Below are positions 53,228 through 62,590 of a stretch of 64,000 nucleotides of DNA, one piece after another (positions within the stretch are counted from its first letter, which is position 1; the number at the start of each line of letters is the position of its first letter). Source of the DNA: WHSW01 sp963769945 (GTDB lineage: Bacteria > Actinomycetota > Thermoleophilia > Solirubrobacterales > 70-9). The position numbers and the translations under genes are program-made. The DNA is taken from assembly GCA_963769945.1 (NCBI GenBank), contig CAVYOA010000016.1, positions 1-64,000 on the forward strand, read 5' to 3'. Below the pieces are notes generated by a model. The model was not told where the DNA came from, did not search any database, and saw only the letters and a list, made by a program, of their open reading frames with translations.

Positions 53228-54451
53228 CCGCGGGCCGCCCGGACGAAGGCCTCCCAGGCCGGCTTCGGCAGCACCGCTGCGCGTCCTCAGCCCTGCGTGA
53301 CCGCACCAGCTGCAGACCTGGTTGCCGAGCGGATCGTCGCGCCACGAGTACCAGAACACGCCGCGCAGGCGAAAGGCGCGGCGCTTGGCCTCGTACGCGG
53401 CGAGCGCGCGCGCGGCCATCAGCGCCTGGCCGTTGACGCCCTTGACGTAGGGCTCGTCGCGCGGCCCGCCCGAGGCCCAGCCGATCTCGGTGATCCAGAT
53501 GCCGACGCCGCGGTCGCCGGCCCGGTCGAGGCTGCGACGCACGGTGCGAAGCTGAGCCAGCGAGCCGGAGACGTTTTGCGAGTAGGGATGAACGCCGATC
53601 GAGTCGAACGCCTTCTTCACACCGGCGACGCGATAGAGGCGTTTGAGGTAGAGGCTGATCGGGACGACCGGTCGCGTCTCCGGCTCGGCCAGGTACTCGT
53701 CGGGCCCCCACATGCCGCCGATGATCACCTCGGCGCCCGGATCGGCGGCACGGATCTCGCGACTCGTGCGGATCAGCAGCGCCGCGTAGCCGCGAGCGTC
53801 GGCGTCCGGCGCGTAGTACTTCGGCGAGTTCTGCTCGTTCCAGACCTGCCAGCGACGAATCGGCACCGACGCGGTGCAGCCGCAGGGGGGATCGGTCGGA
53901 CACGTTTCGGGCGGCGCGGGAGCCGCTCGTCGCGTCTCGCAGGGCGGCGGCTCGGCGAAGAACTCGCCCCCGGGGCCGTAGCGCTCCACGGCCTTGCGTG
54001 CGAAGGCCGCGAACGCCGCCCGTGTCGCCCCGGACCTCGGCCCCATCGTCACGCAGGACTCGATCGTCGGGCAGTCGAGACCGTCGCGCTCGGCGGCCCA
54101 GGCTGCCGTGCCGTAGATGAAGGCCACGGGCTCGATGCCGTGCGCGATCGCCCGCTGGACGAAGAGGTCGCTGGCGCTCCAGTCGTAGGTCCCGGGCGTG
54201 GGCTCGACGTGAGGCCACTGGATCGAGAGGCGGGCGCTGTCGACGCCACCGGCGGCCATTGCGGCGAAGTCGCTGTCGGGCGGGACGCTGCCGGCGGCTG
54301 GGACGACGCCGTAGAAAACGCCGGGCTTGGCCGGTGCGGCCTCAGGATTGAAGGCTTGAGCCGCGACGACGGCAGCCAGGCTGGCGCCGATCGCCAACCA
54401 TGTTCGAGGTCGGAGCGCGAGGCGCCCCTTGCTCGCGGCGGTCGATGTCAT
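53224..54451 (-). CDS. secreted clan GH-A glycosidase-like protein (paralogue 4), frameshifted near the end
   Basis: First glycosidase-like gene of the tandem set, about 409 aa. Signal or TM (LAIGASLAAVVAAQAFNPEA), then YGVVPAAGSVPPDSDFAAM, WQVWNEQNSPKYYAPDADAR with acid/base Glu, IGVHPYSQNVSG, WITEIGWASGGPRDE with nucleophile Glu, FWYSWRDDPLGNQVCSWCGH. Like paralogue 1 it has a Cys/Pro-rich insertion before the acid/base motif. One shift near 53275 separates the last 15 residues (LPKPAWEAFVRAARG). ATG 54451 overlaps the stop of the upstream secreted protein. Confidence 0.8.
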
Positions 54452-54992
54452 CAAAGCGAATTGGGCTCGTCTGCGACCGTTGTCGCGTGGCCGACGCCAT
54501 GAGGGTCGCCTTCGGCGCGCTGGCGCAGCCGCCAGATCGCGGCCGCGGTGGCGAGCGCGGCGAGCGCGGCCGCGACGATCAACAGCCAAGGGGAGTTGCT
54601 CTCATCTGCGCGCGCGGACAGCGGCGCGGCAGCCTCGCTGGTCGGAGGTGGAGGGAGACGCCGGCTTGGGATCTGCTGCCAGCTCCGTTGGCGCCGTTGC
54701 CGTCCGCTTCGGCCTTGCCGCCGCCACCCGCTTGCGCCGGCGCTACATCGGCCGCTGCGTCGGCGCCGGTCGGCGGCGCAGATCCGGCCTCCCCACTTGG
54801 CGCCGGCGCCGTGTCGGGCGCGGTCGAGGAGCCCGACTGATCGCCGCCGCTGGGGGTGCCGGGTATGTTGAGCGAGTACTCGTCGTCTGCCGCTTGGGCA
54901 AGCGCGGAGGCGGGAAGGATCGCGGTGCTCAGAGCCACCAGCGCGATTCCGGCTGTCCGTAATGCCCTCTTAGACTTTCTGTCTTGGCTCAT
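54451..54992 (-). CDS. secreted low-complexity protein with C-terminal membrane anchor, frameshifted
   Basis: About 180 aa after repair. Signal peptide (TAGIALVALSTAILPASALA), a Gly/Ala/Pro/Ser/Asp-rich low-complexity middle, a frame shift near 54640, then a C-terminal TM (PWLLIVAAALAALATAAAIW) followed by Arg residues. The layout (signal, disordered stalk, TM, positive tail) resembles a surface-anchored protein, but no LPxTG is visible. It heads the operon of three glycosidase-like genes, with its TGA overlapping the next ATG. Confidence 0.6.
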
Positions 54993-55071
54993 GAAGTAGT
55001 CGTGTTTTCGTCGTGGCCCCTGCCGCGACTGGAGCAGGGTACAGATCGACTCGGATCGGATTCGAAACTGG

Positions 55072-57022
55072 ATGCAGCGCCCAAGCTATGAACACATCAC
55101 GGTCGCGATCGTCTCGGCAGCGTGCCTTGCGCTGGGGTTCTTCGGGGGCGGTTTCGAGCCGACGACCTTCGCCGCTGCGGCGCTGCTGAGCTGGGCGATG
55201 GTGCTGATCGGGCTCGGAACCGGGGTCCTTCCTCGCCATGAGCCCCCTCGTGCCGCGATCGCCGCAGGATTGTGTCTGGCTGCGCTTCTGGGGCTAATCG
55301 CCCTCTCGGCGCCTGTGGGCATCCGACAACGGCCAGGTCTTCGAGGACGTCGTGCGCGCGTTCGCCTATCTCGGCATTTTCGCCCTCGTAGTGCTCTGCT
55401 CGCGTCCCGCCGACGCTGGGCTTTGGTTGCGTGGCTTGGCCATCGGCCTGTTCGCGATCGCGGTCGTCGCCTTGCTCGGCCGCTTCGAGCCGTCGCTGTT
55501 CGGCGATCCGGACCTCGACCTCGCTGCCGACGTGCCGGCAGCAGTCGGTCGCCTCACCTACCCGATCGGCTACTGGAACGGGCTCGCGGTCGCGATGGCG
55601 GCAGCTCTGGCGCTGATGGTCTGGATCGCCACGGCCGGGCGGACGCGCGCCGGCCGGGCGCTGGCGGTGGCGAGCGTCCCGGCGATCGTGCTGGCGATCT
55701 GGGCGACGACGTCGCGCGGTGGCATCATCGCCGCCGGGGCCGCCTTGGCCGTGTTGATCGCGACGAGCCCGACGCGGACGCGCATGGTCGCCAACTGCTT
55801 GCTCGGTGCAGCGGGCGGGTTCGCGCTGATCGCGCTGGCAAGCGGCTACAACGAGCTCTTCGACCGGCCAGGTGCCGGCGATGCCCTGGGCCAGGGGCAT
55901 TGGATGCTGGTGGCGACTGCGGCCGCCACGGCGATCGCGGGGCTTGTTCGCTACGCGCTCGACTCCCGCCTCGAGCATGTGGTCGCGTCGCGGGCTCTCG
56001 TTCGCGCCGGCATCGTCGTCGTCGCGGTGGCCGCCGTCGCCGGCGTCATCGCGCTCGATCCGGCTCAGCGCCTAGAGGACTTCAAGCAGCCGCCCCAGGC
56101 AGAGGACATCGCCAACTCCGAGCTCGACCTCTTGCGCAGCGGCGGCAGTGGGCGATACCAGTACTGGGCGAGCGCCATCGACGCTTTCGAGTCCGAGCCG
56201 GTTCACGGCGTTGGCGCAGGCGACTACGGGCCCTACTGGCTCGAGAACCGCGAGATCCCGATCACGGCGACGCGAGGGCACTCGCTGCTGTTCGAGTCGC
56301 TCGCCGAGCTCGGCCTGGCGGGACTCGCTTTTGTCGTCGCCTTCTTCGTCATCTGCATCGTCGCCGGCGCCAAGCGCTGGCTCGGTGATCGCGAGTGGCC
56401 GCTGCCGGGTCCGGCGCTGGCCGTGCTCGCGGCGGGGATCGTCGGCTGCTCGATCGATTGGACCTGGGATCTACCAGGCGCTTTTGCCCCGACAGTCGTC
56501 GCGGCGGCGCTGCTGTGCGGTCCGGCGACGCTGCCGGCAGCCCAGCGCGCAACCACGGTCGGCGTCTTTGGCACCGTGCACAGCCGCCGGCGCTTCGCCG
56601 CGGGCGTCGCGGTCCTGGTCGCCGCCTGGGTGGCGATCTGCGCATCTGGGTTGCTGCTGCTCTCAGATCGTGCGATCAGCGCCAGCGAGTCGGCGCTCCG
56701 AAATGGCGAGATCGAATCGGCTCTCAGCTCGGCCGAGAACGCAGTCGACCTGCAGCCCTGGGCGGCCGAGCCGCGCGTACAAAGAGCGCTCGTCTACGAG
56801 GCGGCCGGCGATATCGAGGCTGCGCGCGAAGAGATCGCCGAGGCGGTGCAGCGTTCTCCGGCCGATTTCGAGCTGCGTTTGGCGCAGACCCGGCTCGACC
56901 TTCGTGCCTTGGATCTCGACGCCGCCGCGACAAACCTCGCCCTCGCTCGCGAGCTCAATCCCCGCGACCCGTTCCTCGTCCGTCCCGACGAGGAGATTCT
57001 CGCCGAGCTCGGCGCGCTCTAA
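55072..57022 (+). CDS. O-antigen ligase/polymerase-like membrane protein with C-terminal TPRs, frameshifted
   Basis: About 650 aa. More than ten TM helices, and a Wzy_C-type loop GSGRYQYWASAIDAFESEPV then HGVGAGDYGPYW, as in O-antigen ligases and polymerases (WaaL/Wzy/PglL). After the last TM (VAAWVAICASGLLLLS) come about 125 residues of tetratricopeptide-like repeats (ALRNGEIESALSSAENAVDL, ALVYEAAGDIEAAREEIAEA). The first 80 residues are in another frame because of a shift near 55318. It begins the exopolysaccharide locus, divergent from the glycosidase operon. Confidence 0.82.
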
Positions 57023-57031
57023 GCCTCGCTC

Positions 57032-57946
57032 TCACCAGGAGCTGTCGGGATCGTCGATCTCGGGCTCAACCGGGAGACGCTCGGCGAGCCAGCGATAGCG
57101 CTCGCCTTCAGGATCGAATTCCGGCACCACCTTGGCAAGCGCCTCGGGTAGGTGAAACCAAAGCCGGTAGTGGATGTGAACGAGCTGGTCGAGGTCGAGC
57201 TCTCGTGCCTGCGCCGATAACGCCGCGCGGTGAGGCAACGGATAGTTGTAACCGGGCGAGAGCTGGCGAACTTGATCGTGAACGTTGGCCGTAACCCCTG
57301 CCCAGCTGAGCTGATCCATGAACTGCGGCCAGCGCTTCTGCACGATCTCGGCGTCGAAAAGCCTCCCCAGGGCCTGCTCCCACGCCGTGAACAGGCCAGC
57401 GCTGCGGCGGGCGGCGATCAGACCGCTGTTCCAGTAGGCGCGGATCGGCATCGCGCCGACGGTTGTCTCGACGAACGGCCGCGACTTGCGCTTGACCCCA
57501 AGCTCGGCGTACATCTTGCGCCAGAACGGCTCGTGCTTGCCCTTGCCCTTGGAGCCGGCGATGCGACGATCGACGGGGCGCGCCGCCGCGACCCAGTCGC
57601 CCTCAGCGAGCTCAACCGGCTCGCCCATAAAGACGCAGTCGCTGTCGGTGAAAACAAGCGTGTCGTGGTCGAGCTCGCGCTCGGCCCAGGCCGAAACGGC
57701 AACCTTGTTGAAGGTCGGGAACTCCTCGAAGCGGTTGACCAGGGGCTCGGTGACCACGGTCGCCCCGAGCGCCTCGAGCTGCTCCACAGTCGCCGGCTCT
57801 GGCTGATTGGCGGGGCGCGGGGCGAAGGCGTAGACCGGCGCCTCGGACCAGCGCCCGCCCCAAGCGCGCAGGCTCTCGACCAGCAGCAGGGTTTCGCTCT
57901 CGAGCCGGCCACGCTCGACGCAGAGAAGGAAGGCGAGGTCAGCCAT
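57032..57946 (-). CDS. glycosyltransferase-like protein (GT-A/GT8-like)
   Basis: A 304-aa protein with features of a GT-A transferase: an N-terminal FLLCVERGRLESETLLLVES, LGATVVTEPLVNRF and the DxD-type LVFTDSDCVFMGEPV. A substrate loop AYWNSGLIAARR and FMDQLSWAGV follow. ATG 57946 is chosen, and 20 more Arg-rich residues upstream look non-coding. It lies on the opposite strand within the exopolysaccharide locus, tail to tail with the ligase gene (10 bp). Exact family uncertain. Confidence 0.7.
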   Translation of the reverse strand: MADLAFLLCVERGRLESETLLLVESLRAWGGRWSEAPVYAFAPRPANQPEPATVEQLEALGATVVTEPLVNRFEEFPTFNKVAVSAWAERELDHDTLVFTDSDCVFMGEPVELAEGDWVAAARPVDRRIAGSKGKGKHEPFWRKMYAELGVKRKSRPFVETTVGAMPIRAYWNSGLIAARRSAGLFTAWEQALGRLFDAEIVQKRWPQFMDQLSWAGVTANVHDQVRQLSPGYNYPLPHRAALSAQARELDLDQLVHIHYRLWFHLPEALAKVVPEFDPEGERYRWLAERLPVEPEIDDPDSSW

Positions 57947-58049
57947 GGCCGCGCCGAGGGTAGTGAACTTCCGCCGGCGCCTGAACGAAGGCTGCCGTCG
58001 CGGCATCGTTTTCGCACCTTTGCGCGTCCGCCGTGGTTAACCTCCGTGA

Positions 58050-59423
58050 ATGGCCACAGCAACAGGGGGCAAACCGGACGCAAGCGGCCAGCGCGCTGAA
58101 GATCAGGACGCCAAGCCTCGATTCTGGCGCGATGCCTCACGCCGGCGCCTGCTGGCCCTTGCCGACCTGCTCGCGGCGGCGGCGGCGAGCATCGTCGTTG
58201 CTGCATCCTCGGCCGACGCCTTCTGGGCCGTCGTCGTGCTCCCGCTCTGGGTCGTGATCGCGAAGCTCCTCGGCCTCTATGACCGCGATCACTCCGCGAT
58301 CCGCCATCTCACTTTCGACGAACTGCCCACCATCGCCGCTTGGGCCGGGATCGGCGTAGCCGGGCTGGCGCTGGTGTTGCCACAGACACCTGCGGGGGAG
58401 GTGGCTCCCAGCGCCGCGGTCACAGCTTGGCTAGTGGCGATGACCGGCGCCTTGATCTTCCGGGGCATCGCTCGCTGGCTGTGGCGGCGAGTTACTCCGC
58501 GCGAGGTCACCGCTGTTCTCGGTGCGGGCGATCTCGCCGAGATGATCCGGCGCAAGCTCGAACTCTTTCCCGACATGCACCTGGAACTGCTCGCGGACGC
58601 GGATTCGCAGAGCTTCGAGGCGATCACCGAGAAGGTCGACCGTGTCATCGTCGCGTCTGAGCGCATGCAGCCGGGCGAGGTTGGTGGCCTGGTCTCTCTC
58701 TGTCGCGAGCGCCAGGTCAAGCTCAGTGTGATCTCTCCGCTTCACGGACGTACCGCTCCGGTGCGGCTTTCCCGCGTTGCCGACCTGCCCGTGCTCGAGT
58801 ACGAGACCTGGGATCCGTCGCGCTCGACCGCGCTGATCAAGCGCGGCTTCGACGTCGTCATCGCTTCGGTTGGCTTGCTGCTCTCGGCGCCGCTGTTTCC
58901 CGTAATCGCGCTGGCGATCCGCCTCGATACTCCCGGGCCGATCTTTTTCTCCCAGGATCGCGCCGGCCTCGACGGACGTCCCTTCAGCATGCACAAGTTC
59001 CGGACCATGGTCGCTGACGCCGAGGAACGGCTGGCCGACTTCGTCACGCTCGAGGACCTGCATGAACCGATGTTCAAGTTCTCCGCCGATCCGCGGGTAA
59101 CCCGTGTCGGTCGCATCTTGCGCCGCCTCAGTCTCGACGAGCTACCGCAGCTTTGGAACGTTTTGCGCGGGGAGATGAGCATCGTCGGACCGCGCCCCGA
59201 GCAAATCGAGCTGGTCCAGCGCTACCGCCCCGAACACCGCTTTCGCCTCAGCGTCAAGCCTGGTATCACCGGCCCGATGCAAGTGTTCGGCCGTGGTGAT
59301 CTCACCTTCCACGAACGACTCGCGGTGGAGCTCGACTACATCGAGAACCTCTCGTTGGCCCGCGACCTGCGAATCCTTGTCGAGACCGTCCCCGTTGCGC
59401 TCAAGGGCTCGGGGGCGTATTAG
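58050..59423 (+). CDS. polyprenyl-phosphate sugar-1-phosphate transferase (WbaP/WcaJ-like)
   Basis: A 457-aa initiating transferase that loads the first sugar phosphate onto undecaprenyl phosphate. An N-terminal region with TM helices and a CoA-binding-like domain (VTAVLGAGDLAEMI) is followed by the catalytic bacterial sugar transferase domain: KRGFDVVIASVGLLLSAPLF, FFSQDRAGLDGRPFSMHKFR, SLDELPQLWNVLRGEMSIVG and PRPEQIELVQRY. All hallmark blocks are present and the gene is intact. It defines this region as an exopolysaccharide or surface glycan locus. Confidence 0.94.
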   Translation: MATATGGKPDASGQRAEDQDAKPRFWRDASRRRLLALADLLAAAAASIVVAASSADAFWAVVVLPLWVVIAKLLGLYDRDHSAIRHLTFDELPTIAAWAGIGVAGLALVLPQTPAGEVAPSAAVTAWLVAMTGALIFRGIARWLWRRVTPREVTAVLGAGDLAEMIRRKLELFPDMHLELLADADSQSFEAITEKVDRVIVASERMQPGEVGGLVSLCRERQVKLSVISPLHGRTAPVRLSRVADLPVLEYETWDPSRSTALIKRGFDVVIASVGLLLSAPLFPVIALAIRLDTPGPIFFSQDRAGLDGRPFSMHKFRTMVADAEERLADFVTLEDLHEPMFKFSADPRVTRVGRILRRLSLDELPQLWNVLRGEMSIVGPRPEQIELVQRYRPEHRFRLSVKPGITGPMQVFGRGDLTFHERLAVELDYIENLSLARDLRILVETVPVALKGSGAY

Positions 59424-59491
59424 ATGATTAGCCCCTGACCGGTTCCGGCATCTCAGATCAGCATCGGTGTCCCATCTGCGGCGAGGGCAGG

Positions 59492-60410
59492 ATGCATCGC
59501 TGGCGGTTGGCGAGCGCGTCGGATCCCCACCTCGCCGGCCGCGCGACCTATCCGCTCGAGCGCTGCGACGTTTGTGCCAGCGCGCGCACGCTGGACGTCG
59601 ACGCCACGCCGCCACAGGTCTACGAGGCGGGGACCTACTCGGATGAACGCCGGGTCGCAACGCCGCTGCTCGAGCCCCTGCGCCGCCTTGCCGATCGCGA
59701 CAGGCTGCGCTTCGTCGACGCCGTGCCCAAGGGAGCTCGGGTGCTCGAGCTCGGGGCTGGCGATGGCAAGTTCGTCAACGCGCTCGCCGCCGCCGGCTAT
59801 CGCTCGCGGGGGATCGAGCCCTCGCCGCGAGCCAGTCGGGCTGCGACGCGGATCGGCGCCGATGTCGTCAACGCAACCGTGGAGAGCGCCGAGGTCGATG
59901 CCGGATCGCAGGACGCGGTCATCGCCTGGCACGCACTCGAGCACCTGGCGGACCCGGCCGCCGCAATCACGCGGGCTCGCGAGTGGCTGGTGCCCGGCGG
60001 GCGCTTGATCGTCGCCGTGCCCGACCTCGCCAGCTTGCAGGCGCGGATCGGAGGCGATCGCTGGTTTCATCAGGACGTGCCACGTCATCGCACACACTTC
60101 ACCTCCCGAGGGCTAGGCGAGCTGCTGGAGCGCAGTGGCCTGCACGTGACCCGGGTCCGCCACATCCTCGTCGAGCAGAACCCGCTGGGAATGTGGCTCA
60201 CCTTGCTCAACCGCGTGACCGTCGAGCGTGACTTCTTCTTTCGCCTCGTCAAGGGTGATCTCGGTGGTGTCTCGCGATCGGCGACGAGCGCGAGATCTGC
60301 TCGTAACAGCCATCGCCGGGCCGCTGTTGGTCCCGGTCGCCCTCCTGCTCGAGCTCGGTGCCGGCGCCGCGAAGCGTGGCGGTTCGATCGTCGTTGAGGC
60401 TGTGCGGTGA
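59492..60410 (+). CDS. SAM-dependent methyltransferase, frameshifted near the end
   Basis: Class I methyltransferase of about 305 aa. SAM motif I is VLELGAGDGKFVNALAAAG. The methyltransferase_11 core and WHALEHLADPAAAI follow, with PGGRLIVAVPD (motif III) and DVPRHRTHFTSRGLGELLER. ATG 59492 is the first ATG, but in-frame sequence upstream encodes CPICGEG, which with CDVC further on would make a zinc ribbon. The true start may therefore be a non-ATG codon near 59435. A shift near 60280 moves the C-terminal helix (LLVTAIAGPLLVPVALLLEL) into another frame, ending at 60410. Confidence 0.8.
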
Positions 60411-61438
60411 AGGCGAAGACGCGCTCGGTAACCGTCGTCGTTCCGGCCGTCGCGGCGGGGCGGCTGGAGCGACTACTCGACTCGCTGGCCTGCCAAAGCG
60501 CGGCTCACCAGACGATCGTCGTCGACAACGGCTCCCCTGGGGCTTCGGTGAGCGCCCTCAGTGATCGCTACGAGGGCGTCGAGGCGCTGCGCCTAGAGGC
60601 AAATCAGGGCTACTCGCGAGCCTGCAACCTCGGCGCTGCCGCAGGGTGACGGTGAGATCCTCATCCTCGTCAACGACGACTGCGTCTGCGACCCCGAGTT
60701 CGTCGCCTCGCTGGCGGGCGCGATCGACCTCGACTCGGGGGTGGCGATGTCGGCAGGGGTGATGCGCGACTGGGCGGACCCCGAGCGCATCGACAGCGCC
60801 GGCATGGAGCTCGACCGCACGCTGCTGGTCTTCGACTACCTAAACGGTGAGCCGATCTCGCTGCTCGATGGCGATGTCGGAGACCCGGTCGGCCCGTCGG
60901 GCGCCGCCGCCGGCTTCGACCGCGCCACGTTTCTCAGCGAGGGCGGCTTCGACGAGCGCCTCTTCGCCTATTGGGAGGACGTCGACCTCGTGCTGCGCTT
61001 GCGCCGGCGCGGCTTCACCTGCGCGCTCGCGCCTCGAGCACGCGGAGTGCATGAGCACTCGGCGACGCTTGGATCTGGTTCGGCGCGAAAGAACTATCTG
61101 ATGGGCTTTGGCCGCGGCTACATCCTGCGCAAGTGGGAGGTGGCGCGGGGGCCCCGGCTGGCGGATGTTGCCCTTCGCGAGGGCGTGATCTGCGCCGGGC
61201 AGGCGCTGGTGGATCGCAACGTTGCCGGCATTCGCGGACGCGTGCGTGGCTGGCAGGCCGCCGCTGCGGTGCCACACGCGCCGGCGCCGCACCTGCCGTC
61301 TAGGTCGGGCGCCGGCATCGTCACCAACCTGCGGCGACGGGCGATCCGCAGAGCGCGGCTGCGAGCGCGCGCCCGGAACCGGGGCAATCGCAGCACCGGC
61401 CGACGGCGAATTGCGCTCGCTCGCCGTCTTTCACATAG
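60407..61438 (+). CDS. family 2 glycosyltransferase, frameshifted; 3' end uncertain
   Basis: GT2 of roughly 330 aa. VTVVVPAVAAGRLERLLDSL, TIVVDNGSP and EANQGYSRACNLGAA form the N-terminal half. After a shift near 60645 come ILILVNDDCVCDPEF (DxD-type), GPSGAAAGFDRATFL, GGFDERLFAYWEDVDLVLRL and a C-terminal basic stretch (NLRRRAIRRARLRARA). The start at 60407 overlaps the methyltransferase stop. A clean stop is not seen in the main frame. The best candidate is a TAG at 61436-61438 in another frame, overlapping the next gene. Confidence 0.75.
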
Positions 61439-62571
61439 CCGACACCACCGGACCGTCGAGATCGCTGGAGAACGAACTCGCTTGGCTGGCACAGCAGGGG
61501 ACGCTCGACGTCGTCATCCCTGGACCCGGCAACGTCTCAGAGGTCCTCGGCGCGGTCGCCAGCGTCCACACGCGCGACTACGAGGCGCTGACTCAGCCCT
61601 CGCTCAACCCGGTTGGCCTCGTCGGCGATCTGCTGCGCATGGGCGGCGAAGTGCACGGTTTTCGCCGCTTCATCCGCGAGCGCCGTCCGGACCTGGTGGT
61701 CGCCGTGACGTCGATGCTGCCGACGGTCCCGATCGCGGCGCGGCTCGAGGGTGTTGCGGTGCTCGTCTACTGCGGCGAGCTCTACGACCGGGGGTTCGGC
61801 GTCGGCCCGCTGCGCAGCGCCGCGGGCCGGCTTCTCGGTGAAGGCACCGGGCGCCTGGCAAACGCGATCATCGCCTGTTCGGTCGCGGTCGCTCGGCAGT
61901 TCGATCGCATGCCCTCTGATCTGATCGAGATCGTCTACCCGCCCGTCGGCTCACGCTACGGCGGCGGCGACGCCGACGCGTTTCGCGAGCGCAACGGGAT
62001 CGCGCCCGACGTCGCCTGCATTGCCTCCGTTGGCTACCTCACCGAGGGCCGAGGCCAAGACGTATTGATCCGGGCCGCGCCCGCGATCTTGCGCGCGGAT
62101 GGCGAGGCGCGCATCGTTATCGCCGGCGACCCTTTCCCGCGCCCGCAGGACCTCGCCTATCGCCGCTACCTCGAGGGCCTCGTCGAGCAACTCGGGCTCG
62201 GCGGATCGGTGATCCTCGCCGGACATGTCGAGAACGTCGGCGATCTCTATGCCGCCGCCGACGTCGTCGTCAACCCAGCACGCTTCAACGAGCCGTTCGG
62301 GCGGGTGCCGTTCGAAGCCGGGATCGCCGGCACGGCTTCCGTCGTCACCCGCGTCGGCGCGATCCCGGAGCTGCTTGAAGACGGCGAGTCGGCGCTGATC
62401 GTCGAACCCGGAGATCCCGGCGAGCTGGCCAGCGCGATCATCCGCGCGCTCAGCGATGACGAGCTTCGCCAGCGCCTTGCCGCCGGCGCGGCGCGGGTTG
62501 CGACCGAGCAGCTGACGCCCGAGCAGAGCCTCGAGGGCTTTCAGCGAGCCGTCCGCGCCGCGCTGCGCTAG
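61411..62571 (+). CDS. family 4 (GT-B) glycosyltransferase
   Basis: A 386-aa GT-B transferase. The N-terminal domain has FHIADTTGPSRSLENELAWL and the C-terminal domain has SVGYLTEGRGQDVLIRAAPA, GHVENVGDLYAAADVVVNPA and the nucleotide-sugar EX7E-type region NEPFGRVPFEAGIAGTASVV. These are typical of GT4 mannosyl/glucosyl-transferases. TTG 61411 is a reasonable start because the glycosyltransferase fold begins just after it. A longer frame to 61222 overlaps the GT2 gene. It converges on the ABC transporter gene with a gap of about 20 bp. Confidence 0.87.
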   Translation: MRSLAVFHIADTTGPSRSLENELAWLAQQGTLDVVIPGPGNVSEVLGAVASVHTRDYEALTQPSLNPVGLVGDLLRMGGEVHGFRRFIRERRPDLVVAVTSMLPTVPIAARLEGVAVLVYCGELYDRGFGVGPLRSAAGRLLGEGTGRLANAIIACSVAVARQFDRMPSDLIEIVYPPVGSRYGGGDADAFRERNGIAPDVACIASVGYLTEGRGQDVLIRAAPAILRADGEARIVIAGDPFPRPQDLAYRRYLEGLVEQLGLGGSVILAGHVENVGDLYAAADVVVNPARFNEPFGRVPFEAGIAGTASVVTRVGAIPELLEDGESALIVEPGDPGELASAIIRALSDDELRQRLAAGAARVATEQLTPEQSLEGFQRAVRAALR

Positions 62572-62590
62572 GCGGTTGACGTCGGCCGCC

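Noticed and set aside
52112..54589. An 825-aa open frame suggesting a double glycosidase
   Set aside because: It joins paralogues 4 and 3 only because of frame breaks. A TGA/ATG overlap at 53224-53227 separates the two genes in the correct frames.
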